From Patescibacteria group bacterium (GTDB taxonomy: Bacteria; Patescibacteriota; Doudnabacteria; UBA920; 2-01-FULL-50-11), in assembly GCA_023485925.1 (NCBI GenBank), contig JAMDAJ010000008.1:3520-16251 (forward strand): 12,732 bases of DNA, read 5' to 3'. The position numbers were made by a program, and so were the translations under genes. Below, one piece after another: positions 6,676-12,732 of this stretch; the stretch's first letter is position 1; every line of letters begins with the position of its first letter. Below the pieces are notes generated by a model, which was given only the letters and a program-made list of their open reading frames with translations, ran no database searches and had not been told where the DNA came from.

Positions 6676-7009
6676 AGATCGGAAGTTCGCCCTCCCAGTG
6701 ATAAGCGACTTTTTTTGCGGTCGGGGTTTTTTGATGCCGTTCCAGAGCGTTGATGAATAAATTGGTTTTTCCCCCTACAAACCAGCTGTAAAACGGCTTG
6801 CGGGATTCATCATAGACCTTCGTCCAGCGCTTACTCCAAACCAGCTCTTCCGCCGCCTCTTCCCAAAAACCTTCCGGATCGGCCAAAGCCTCGCGGTAAA
6901 CTTTCTCGTAATCTTTAAGCCAATAGGCTTCGGCGACGGTTTTTGCGGGACAATAAACGGCCGCGTCGTCTTGCAGCACGTCTACGAACTCTTTGTCTTC
7001 AGTGGTCAT
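6674..7009 (-). CDS. acs: Acetyl-CoA synthetase, N-terminal part upstream of a frameshift
   Basis: This 111-residue frame is the start of Acs. ADPEGFWEEAAEELVWSKRW, PFYSWFVGGKTNLFINALERH and KVAYHWEGE match the N-terminal acetyl-CoA-synthase domain (FW...L.W..PW, WF.GG.LN...N.LDRH, W.GE). The frame ends at TGA (6674-6676) after GELPI, where the family continues with a DG...(R)ELTY segment; that segment is found at once in the next frame. Removing one base around 6676-6681 would restore GELP-S-DGTVRELTY. The ATG at 7007-7009 lies 24 nt after the second gpmI, with a weak AAGAAG about 11 nt upstream. Alone this fragment has no adenylation motif and should be inactive. Confidence 0.85.
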   Translation of the reverse strand: MTTEDKEFVDVLQDDAAVYCPAKTVAEAYWLKDYEKVYREALADPEGFWEEAAEELVWSKRWTKVYDESRKPFYSWFVGGKTNLFINALERHQKTPTAKKVAYHWEGELPI

Positions 7010-7033
7010 TTTTGATTTTTACTTCTTAGTATT

Positions 7034-8650
7034 CTAATTTGAACCCAGTTGTTTAAGCAAAATCGGCAACAAACTGATACCGGTCATTTCCGGGACTTTA
7101 GGAATTTCAAAAATGTCCAAGACCGTCGGTGCGATGTCGGAAAGCAAACCCCCGGGGATCTGTGTCGGCAGGAACAGGTAGCCGTCAGTCCGCGGCTGAG
7201 GCAGTCTTAAACCGTCGCCGGCTAAGATGAGGGGCACGGGATTGGTAGTGTGGGCCTTACGGATGCGACCGGTTTGAACGTCGTGAATATGCTCCACGTT
7301 ACCGTGGTCAGAGGTGATGAGCACCGCCAAGTCTTTTACGGCCATTGCGTGCTTGACCAGCTGCTCCAAACACATATCCACGGTTTCTACGGCTTGGACG
7401 GAAGCGGACAGCGAACCGGTATGACCGACCATATCGGGGTTGGCGAAATTGACCAGGAAAAATTCGATGGGTTCGGAAAGTTTTGCCAGAAGCCGTTTGG
7501 TCAGTTCCGCCGCGGACATCTGCGGCACGTTCTCGTAAAGCTGCTGGTAAGACGAATGCGAGCTGACCTTGTCCCAGACCTCGTTTTCGTTGGGCTGTTC
7601 GTGGCCGTTGCTAAAAAAATAAGTGACATGAGGGAATTTCTCGGTTTCCGAAATATGATACTGTCGCTTGTGATGCGCGGCGATGACCTCCGGCAAGGTA
7701 TTGGACACCGAAAGTCTCGGGAAAGCGACCTGTGCGCCGGTTAGGTCTTTGGAATATTCCGTCATCGTGACCACGAGCAGCTCCTCCAATTTTGGATACT
7801 GCCCAACCATGCCGGTCCGCGCGGGATCGAGAAATGCCTGCGTCAGCTGTACGGCCCGGTCAGTCCTGAAATTGTAAAAAATCATGGCGTCTTTCGGCTG
7901 CATCGTCGCGGGCTTGCCGGTTACCGGATCAGCGATGACTGTGGGCGGAACGGTTTCGTCAAAAATGTTCTGGCCGTAATACCCCTGCAGCGCTTGCTGA
8001 GGGCTTGCGGCCAGTTCGCCCGTCCCCAATGCCATGGCTTTATAAGCGGCTTCAGTGAGATCCCAGTGCTGGGCGCGGTCCATGGCGTAAAACCGGCCGG
8101 ACAAAGTGGCGATCTTGCCAATCCCGATCTCGATCATCTTTTTTTCCAGCGACCGCAAAAATTCCATACCTGCGTCCGGCGCCGTATCGCGGCCGTCGGT
8201 GATCACGTGCACATTCACCTTCTGCAGGCCCTTCACCGCGGCTAAGGTCAAAAGCGAATACAAATGCAGCTGTGAGGCGTGCACGTTGCCGTCGCCTAAA
8301 AGTCCCACCAAGTGCAGAGTGGAATCGTATTTTTTGACGTGCTCCACGGCAGATAGAAAAGCCGGATTGGTGTAATACTCGCCCGAGGCGATGCTACGGT
8401 CGATGCGCGGCAAATTCTGTAGAACGATGCGTCCGGCGCCTAAGCACATATGGCCGACTTCCGAATTGCCCGACTCGCCCCAGGACAACCCGACGTTCGG
8501 ACCGGCCGCCTGTAAGGTGATACTGGGGAAATGGTTGACCAGCGAATTGAAAGCACGCATTTTCGCCCGCGTGATGGCGTTGCCGGGCGAAGCGGAAGCC
8601 ACGCCGAACCCGTCTAAGATGATAAGCAGGACTTTTTTGAATTTTGTCAT
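7034..8650 (-). CDS. gpmI: Cofactor-independent phosphoglycerate mutase, second tandem copy
   Basis: This 538-residue protein interconverts 3- and 2-phosphoglycerate through a phosphoserine intermediate and two Mn ions, in the alkaline-phosphatase superfamily. It has DGFG (D13), GNSEVGH with the nucleophile S63, DGNVHASQLH, TDGRDT, GRFYAMDRA, FRTDRAVQ, SETEKFPHVTYFF, NPDMVGHTG, SDHGNVE and KAHTTNPVP. The expected metal and substrate ligands are thus present. Length is slightly above the usual 505-515. It starts with an ATG overlapping the TGA of the upstream gpmI by 4 nt, so translation is likely coupled. Sequence similarity to the first copy is limited mainly to the motifs. The TEKFPHVTYFF and YAMDR segments are the more canonical of the two. 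No in-frame palindromic insertion was seen. Confident in family; division of labour with the first copy is unknown. Confidence 0.93.
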   Translation of the reverse strand: MTKFKKVLLIILDGFGVASASPGNAITRAKMRAFNSLVNHFPSITLQAAGPNVGLSWGESGNSEVGHMCLGAGRIVLQNLPRIDRSIASGEYYTNPAFLSAVEHVKKYDSTLHLVGLLGDGNVHASQLHLYSLLTLAAVKGLQKVNVHVITDGRDTAPDAGMEFLRSLEKKMIEIGIGKIATLSGRFYAMDRAQHWDLTEAAYKAMALGTGELAASPQQALQGYYGQNIFDETVPPTVIADPVTGKPATMQPKDAMIFYNFRTDRAVQLTQAFLDPARTGMVGQYPKLEELLVVTMTEYSKDLTGAQVAFPRLSVSNTLPEVIAAHHKRQYHISETEKFPHVTYFFSNGHEQPNENEVWDKVSSHSSYQQLYENVPQMSAAELTKRLLAKLSEPIEFFLVNFANPDMVGHTGSLSASVQAVETVDMCLEQLVKHAMAVKDLAVLITSDHGNVEHIHDVQTGRIRKAHTTNPVPLILAGDGLRLPQPRTDGYLFLPTQIPGGLLSDIAPTVLDIFEIPKVPEMTGISLLPILLKQLGSN

Positions 8651-10281
8651 AAATCGGTTTTAGTCAACGGCGGACGATTGTTGCGAAGCAGGCTGATGCC
8701 CAACATTTCGGCCGGCTTCGGGAGGCCCAACAGATCAAGCACGGTGGGCGCGATATCGGAAAGCGCGCCCGGGCGCAGCGCGTCGCTTTTCCCCCGAAGC
8801 ATTTCATCCACCACCAGCAACGGGACAGGGTTAGTGGTATGTTCATGCACAAACTCTTGGGTCACCGGATCGATCATATTTTCGGCGTTGCCGTGGTCGC
8901 CCGTGACAAGCAAGGTGCCGCCTTCGGCTTTGACCGCTTCCCACAGCCGGCCCAAACTTTCGTCGATCACCTCCACGCCTTTGATAGTGGCTTTGATGTC
9001 GCCCGTGTGCCCCAGCATATCGGCGTTGGGATAATTGACTAAGCAAAAATTATAGAGATGCTGCCTCAAGGCCGCCACCAAAGCGTCCGTGATGCCCCGC
9101 GCCGACATCCCCGGCGCGAGGTCGAAAGTCGCGACTTTCTGGGAATCGATGCGCACGCGTTTTTCGTTCTTGCACAAACGCGAATTGTTGCCGTGAAAAA
9201 AATAGCTGACGTGAGCGAACTTTTCTGATTCGGAAATGTAAAATTGATGCAAATGGGAAAATTTCTCCAGATAGCTCGGCAGGCTGTTGAACACTTCGCG
9301 CGTCGGGTAAGCGATGATGACCGGCAGCTCCGTGCCGAACTCGGTCATGGTGACGAAGAACAGATCGGAAAAATCCCGGAACTGGCCGTGCCTGTCTGCC
9401 GACAAGGCAGGCTCGTCGCCATCCCCGTTCAATAATTCCGGCTGCACAAAGGCCTTGGTCATCTGCCGGGCTCGGTCGGAACGGAGATTGAAAAAAATGA
9501 CCGCGTCGCCGTCTTCGATCCTGACCGGAACTTTTTTCTGCCCGGGCTTAAGCGTGTGCAGAATAACGGTGGGCGTGATGAATTCGTCGGTCTCCCCCCG
9601 GTCATAAGCGCCGCGCACCGCCTGATACGGCGAACCGGCTTTCCGGCCGACGCCGTTGGCAATGGCGTCGTAGGCCTTATGCAGCCGGGAATAATTATGC
9701 GCCCGGTCCATGCCCCAGTAACGCCCGGAAAGCGTGGCGATCTTCCCTACGCCGACATTATTTATCGTCAGGAGCAGCCTTTTTAAAAATCTCTCGGCCG
9801 ACTTTGGCGGCGTGTCACGGCCGTCGGTGAACAAATGCAGAAAGACGTCGGTGAAATTATTTTTTTTAAAGAACACCAGCAGCGCCTCCATGTGCTCCGG
9901 TTCCATATGCCCGGAACGGTCGTCCGAAAGCAGGCCCATCAGATGCACGCGCGAGTGCTGTTTTTTAACGTGGGCAAGCGCTTCCACGAACGCCGCGTTT
10001 TTAAAAAACGTCCCATCGCGGATGCTATCCAAAATCTCCACCTTATCCTGCTTCACTGTCCGGCCAGCGCCCATATTTTCGTGACCGGCCTCGGAATTGC
10101 CCGGCTCGTTTTCCTTCAATCCCACCGCCGTGCCGGAAGCAAGAAGTTCGGTATGCGGATAATTTTTCCAAAAAGCGTCATAGTAGGGTTTTTTCGCCAG
10201 CGATATGGCATTGCCCGGGCCGGCGGGCGCAATACCCCAGCCGTCAAGTACAGCGAGCACAACTAAATTGCGTTTATCCAT
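8647..10281 (-). CDS. gpmI: Cofactor-independent phosphoglycerate mutase, first tandem copy
   Basis: This 544-residue enzyme is also of the GpmI family: DGWG (D13), GNSEAGHENMGAGRTVKQD with nucleophile S63, TDGRDT, GRYWGMDRA, LRSDRARQ, SESEKFAHVSYFF, NADMLGHTG, GDHGNAEN and HEHTTNPVP. All metal-binding positions are kept. It differs from the second copy and from textbook enzymes by SDDRSGHMEPEH in place of the SDGGVHSH.xH loop (one residue longer, the histidine still alignable), and WG in place of YA before MDR. Residues about 286-300 (GDGDEPALSADRHG) form an extra stretch encoded over a GC-rich hairpin. The ATG at 10279-10281 has no visible Shine-Dalgarno sequence. It follows eno after 101 nt and overlaps the next gpmI by 4 nt. 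Both copies look catalytically competent. Confidence 0.92.
   Translation of the reverse strand: MDKRNLVVLAVLDGWGIAPAGPGNAISLAKKPYYDAFWKNYPHTELLASGTAVGLKENEPGNSEAGHENMGAGRTVKQDKVEILDSIRDGTFFKNAAFVEALAHVKKQHSRVHLMGLLSDDRSGHMEPEHMEALLVFFKKNNFTDVFLHLFTDGRDTPPKSAERFLKRLLLTINNVGVGKIATLSGRYWGMDRAHNYSRLHKAYDAIANGVGRKAGSPYQAVRGAYDRGETDEFITPTVILHTLKPGQKKVPVRIEDGDAVIFFNLRSDRARQMTKAFVQPELLNGDGDEPALSADRHGQFRDFSDLFFVTMTEFGTELPVIIAYPTREVFNSLPSYLEKFSHLHQFYISESEKFAHVSYFFHGNNSRLCKNEKRVRIDSQKVATFDLAPGMSARGITDALVAALRQHLYNFCLVNYPNADMLGHTGDIKATIKGVEVIDESLGRLWEAVKAEGGTLLVTGDHGNAENMIDPVTQEFVHEHTTNPVPLLVVDEMLRGKSDALRPGALSDIAPTVLDLLGLPKPAEMLGISLLRNNRPPLTKTDL
9391..9411. repeat. In-frame GC-rich hairpin element inside the first gpmI
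   Basis: CCTGTCTGCC and the following GACAAGGCAGG form a hairpin (CTGCC/GGCAG around GACAA, flanked by further CCTG/CAGG pairing). On the coding strand it reads PALSAD, placed in a segment about 11 residues longer than the matching region of the second gpmI (between AFVQPELL and FFVTMTEF). It resembles short CCTGYCTGCC-type palindromes that I recall being dispersed in some CPR genomes; that link is from memory and not verified here. Confidence 0.6.
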
Positions 10282-10382
10282 CGGGAAAATTTAATTGCTC
10301 TAATTATTCTAATTGACCCAAATGGTATCCATTTTCCAATCTGCATTTTTGTTTAGAATAATTAGGATTTTTGTTAATTAGG
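10282..10382. promoter_or_regulatory. AT-rich eno-gpmI gap with nested inverted repeats
   Basis: CTAATTATTCTAA (10300-10312) and TTAGAATAATTAG (10353-10365) are exact 13-bp inverted copies 40 nt apart. Inside the loop AAATGG/CCATTT (10320-10334) forms a second small hairpin around TAT. The region is very AT-rich compared with its neighbours. There is no T-run after the stem on the minus strand, so a terminator is unlikely; an operator, messenger-stability structure or secondary promoter is possible. No clean -35/-10 pair was found. Confidence 0.55.
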
Positions 10383-11645
10383 TTAATTTTCTCTCTGTTC
10401 TTCTATCTCCAGCAGTCGGTTGTATTTCGCCAAACGCTCGCCGCGGCTCGTCGCGCCCGCTTTGATAAATGCGGCACCAACCGCCACAGCCAGATCGGCA
10501 ATGAACGGATCGTTAGTTTCGCCTGAACGATGCGACAAATTGATTTTGATGCCGCTCGCCTGGCCTAAAGTGATGGCGGCCATGGTCTCGGTCAATGTCC
10601 CGATCTGGTTTGGTTTTATCAAAACGGTGTTGAGCGCCTTCATTTCGATGGCTTTTTTCAAACGCGCCGCCGAAGTGACAATGAAATCATCACCCACAAC
10701 CCTGACCTTGTCGCCCAATTTTGCTGTCATTATCGCCCATCCGTCCCAATCCTCCTCAAAAAGCCCGTCCTCAATAGATTCAATGGGATAGGATTTGATG
10801 AGTTCGGCATACCATCCCAAAAGCTGTTCGCGGGAGAATGAGGCTTTTTCGCGCTTAAAGACGTACTTTTCGCCCTTGTCGGGCATAAAAAGCTCGGAGG
10901 CGGCCACGTCCAGGGCGATGCGGAACTTACCGACGCGACAAACAGCGGACGCCGCTTCAATCAATAATTCAATGGCCTCCTTACTTCCGGAAAGCTTGGG
11001 AGCAAACCCCCCCTCCAAACCCACGCCGGTGCTAAGCTTTTTTGCGGATAAAAGTTTTTTCATCTGCATGAAAGTTTCTGCAGCCCAGCGCAGAGATTCG
11101 GCATAACTCTCGCCCTGCGGGACGAACATGAATTCCTGCACGTCCATACCGGAGTCAGCGTGCGCGCCGCCGTTTAAAAGGTTGAACATCGGAACCGGCA
11201 GTTTGTAGTTAATAGCTTTTAGCTTGTAGAGATTACGCAGATGCTTATAAAGCGGCTTGCCGGTGAAATGCGCGCCGGCACGGGCGCAGGCCAAAGACAC
11301 GCCCAATGTGGCGTTGGCGCCGAGGCGGGATTTGTTTTTCGTGCCGTCGAGTTCGAGCATGGCGCGGTCGATCTTGCCTAAATCCAGAACGTCCATCCCT
11401 TTTATTTCAGGAAAAATTTTTTTCTCTATATTAACAACCGCTTTCAAAACGCCCTTACCCCCAAAACGAGCGCTGTCACCATCGCGAAGTTCTACGGCCT
11501 CGAACTTACCGGAGGAGGTCCCGCCCGGAACCGACGCTGACGCCTTGGTGCCGTCGGAAAGCTCCACCTTCACCGCGACCGTGGGGATGCCGCGCGAATC
11601 TAAAATTTCCAGAGCTTCCAATTTTTTTATCGATGATTTTGCCAT
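10383..11645 (-). CDS. eno: Enolase (phosphopyruvate hydratase)
   Basis: This 420-residue protein dehydrates 2-phosphoglycerate to phosphoenolpyruvate with two Mg ions. It has LDSRGIPTVAVKV near the start, VPGGTSSG (39-46, mobile loop), NGGAHAD (H162), DVQEF (E171), GLEGGFAP (E211), LDVAASE (D246), IEDG (E292), GDDF (D320), IKPNQIGTLTET (K344), SHRSGET (H372) and IKAGATSRGERLAKYN (K395). All catalytic and metal residues are therefore present. Several flanking positions differ from the usual sequence: GGTSS for SGAST, GLEGG for GDEGG, IEDG for IEDP, IKPNQ for IKVNQ. Length is close to the usual 430. It starts 16 nt after pgk at an ATG preceded by AT-rich sequence with no clear Shine-Dalgarno, and ends TAA before the 101-nt gap to gpmI. 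Very likely cotranscribed with pgk. Confidence 0.95.
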   Translation of the reverse strand: MAKSSIKKLEALEILDSRGIPTVAVKVELSDGTKASASVPGGTSSGKFEAVELRDGDSARFGGKGVLKAVVNIEKKIFPEIKGMDVLDLGKIDRAMLELDGTKNKSRLGANATLGVSLACARAGAHFTGKPLYKHLRNLYKLKAINYKLPVPMFNLLNGGAHADSGMDVQEFMFVPQGESYAESLRWAAETFMQMKKLLSAKKLSTGVGLEGGFAPKLSGSKEAIELLIEAASAVCRVGKFRIALDVAASELFMPDKGEKYVFKREKASFSREQLLGWYAELIKSYPIESIEDGLFEEDWDGWAIMTAKLGDKVRVVGDDFIVTSAARLKKAIEMKALNTVLIKPNQIGTLTETMAAITLGQASGIKINLSHRSGETNDPFIADLAVAVGAAFIKAGATSRGERLAKYNRLLEIEEQREN

Positions 11646-11661
11646 TTTTAAATTTTGAATG

Positions 11662-12732
11662 CTACTTTAAGGCCTCGACTCCAAGGAGTTTCGCACCGGA
11701 AAGAAATTTCAGCATAGCGCTGCCGCCGGTGGACAAAAAATCAAAATATTCGCCGACCTTAGTGAGTTTAATGGCTTCCAGAGTATTGCCGCCGCCGGCC
11801 ACAACGTAAGCCTGCCCCCCGGCAAGCGTGGCAATAAGCATGCCTAGGGCCTTCGTGCCGTGGGAGAACTGCGGCACTTCGAATAAACCCATTGGCCCGG
11901 ACCAGACGATGGTTTTCGAGCCGCGCAAAATCTCGCTGAATTTTTTCACCGTTTCGGGACCGATGTCCAATACCATTTCCCCGGTTTCGATTTTGTCCGG
12001 CGAAGTCACGCGGAGACTCTCCGGATTTTCCGGCCGCCGGGCCACCACCACATCCAGCGGTAAATTTATCTTCTCGCGGAAGTTGCGCAACAATTCTTTA
12101 GCCGCGCCCGCACTTTTTTCATCGATGATGGATTTCCCCACCGGATATCCCAGCGCCATAAAGAACAAAGTTGACAATCCCCCGCCCACAATGGCGTTGT
12201 CCGCCCGCTCCAGCATTCCGGCAAGCCCTTCAAGTTTATCGGAAAGTTTGATGCCGCCGGCCATCACGGTGTAAGGCCGACTGGGTTTAAGCAAGATCTG
12301 CGAAAGCGCGCTAACTTCCTTTTCCAATTCCAGCCCGGCGGCGTGCGGCAGATGATTGGGAACTAGCGCCAAAGACGCCCGGCCATCGTAAGAACTGCCA
12401 AAGGCATCGCTGACGAAAAATTCCGCAAGCCCCGCAAGTGCTTCCGCGAATTTATCGTCGCCAGCCCCCTCACCCGGATAAAATTTTAAATTTTCCAAAA
12501 CCACGATGTCTTTGGGATTGAGATTGGAAAGCAGAATTCTTAAATTCGGCTCGTGAAAATCGTCGGGGAAAAAGAACACGTGCGGCATCTGATAACTGGG
12601 CAGGCGCGCGGTGGTTTTATCCAAAGCCATAAATTTGTACTTGAGTATCCCGGCCAGATGCTCCGCCACCGGCTGCAATGACTTTTCCTTGTCCCAGGTT
12701 TTTGGCCGGTCGAGGTGTGCGATGATGACGAC
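11662..12732 (-). CDS. pgk: Phosphoglycerate kinase, partial (N-terminus beyond right edge)
   Basis: The frame is open to the window edge; the visible part starts VVIIAHLDRPKTWDKEKSLQPVAEHLAGIL, corresponding to the SHLGRP...SL.PVA..L region, so about 40-50 N-terminal residues are missing. The TTG at 12676-12678 is an internal leucine, not a start. Other landmarks are VVLENLKFYPGE, VSDAFGSS, SRPYTVMAGGIKLSDK, ADNAIVGGGLSTLFF, GPMGLFEVPQFSHGT, and GGGNTLEA plus STGGSAMLKFLSG near the C-terminus. The enzyme transfers phosphate between 1,3-bisphosphoglycerate and ADP. The substrate-binding HLDRP keeps its His and Arg, but the usual AHRAHAS after DAFG is SSYDGRAS, so the normal arginine there is replaced. 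GGGNT replaces the common GGGDT/S. It ends TAG 16 nt before eno. Identity is secure despite the divergence. Confidence 0.93.
   Translation of the reverse strand, partial: VVIIAHLDRPKTWDKEKSLQPVAEHLAGILKYKFMALDKTTARLPSYQMPHVFFFPDDFHEPNLRILLSNLNPKDIVVLENLKFYPGEGAGDDKFAEALAGLAEFFVSDAFGSSYDGRASLALVPNHLPHAAGLELEKEVSALSQILLKPSRPYTVMAGGIKLSDKLEGLAGMLERADNAIVGGGLSTLFFMALGYPVGKSIIDEKSAGAAKELLRNFREKINLPLDVVVARRPENPESLRVTSPDKIETGEMVLDIGPETVKKFSEILRGSKTIVWSGPMGLFEVPQFSHGTKALGMLIATLAGGQAYVVAGGGNTLEAIKLTKVGEYFDFLSTGGSAMLKFLSGAKLLGVEALK

Noticed and set aside
6664..6690. Programmed +1 frameshift in acs like that of prfB
   Set aside because: The P-site codon ATC shifting to TCT would pair poorly, and the purine-rich stretch is not at the prfB spacing; sequence error or mutation is simpler.
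10300..10365. Terminator of eno
   Set aside because: The stem is AT-rich, the loop is 40 nt and no T-run follows on the minus strand.
1..12732. UGA recoding, CRISPR array, tRNA or rRNA genes, phage or transposase genes
   Set aside because: TGA ends several intact genes at normal positions; no regularly spaced repeats, tRNA-like cloverleaf, rRNA segment or integrase/transposase motif was seen on either strand.

Overview
The window is a compact, almost fully coding stretch of bacterial chromosome. Every gene except one lies on the minus strand. Read in the direction of transcription (right to left) the order is: pgk (5' end outside the window), eno, a first phosphoglycerate mutase gpmI, a second divergent gpmI, acs (acetyl-CoA synthetase, split by a one-base frameshift), a small membrane-anchored protein of unknown function, a fused gamma-alpha subunit of a 2-oxoacid:ferredoxin oxidoreductase (korA-type), a Nudix hydrolase, the beta subunit (korB-type), and recJ. 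At the left edge the last ~50 codons of murA enter on the plus strand and collide tail-to-tail with a truncated recJ.

Organism: TGA acts as an ordinary stop (korA, korB, the Nudix gene and the first gpmI all end in TGA), so UGA-recoding lineages are unlikely. Tight packing, ATGA start/stop overlaps, weak Shine-Dalgarno sequences, somewhat divergent glycolytic enzymes, and short GC-rich palindromes carried in frame inside two enzyme genes fit an uncultivated Patescibacteria/CPR-type bacterium. This is inference from style, not a phylogenetic placement. The acs frameshift and the odd murA/recJ junction also fit a metagenome-derived contig with possible local errors.

Regions: (1) 1-163 murA 3' end, overlapping the broken recJ end (120). 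(2) 120-5011 probable operon: membrane protein, korA, nudix, korB, recJ; nudix/korB and korB/recJ each overlap by 4 nt. A 104-nt gap between korA and the likely Nudix start holds three inverted repeats, one a perfect 34-bp palindrome. (3) 5012-5085 intergenic, with a TATAAT box. (4) 5086-12732 probable operon pgk-eno-gpmI-gpmI-acs; the two gpmI genes overlap by 4 nt and a 101-nt gap with nested inverted repeats separates eno from the first gpmI.

How they may work together: pgk, gpmI and eno interconvert 1,3-bisphosphoglycerate and phosphoenolpyruvate; the oxidoreductase would interconvert a 2-oxoacid (pyruvate or 2-oxoglutarate; not resolvable here) and its acyl-CoA with ferredoxin; acs links acetate and acetyl-CoA. 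Together this is a three-carbon to two-carbon module that could run as acetate-forming fermentation or as acetate assimilation/gluconeogenesis. No pyruvate kinase or PEP synthase/dikinase is in the window, so the link between PEP and pyruvate is not seen. The most notable points are the tandem non-identical gpmI pair, the Nudix gene with its palindromes inside the korA-korB pair, the in-frame palindromic insertions, and the murA/recJ junction.
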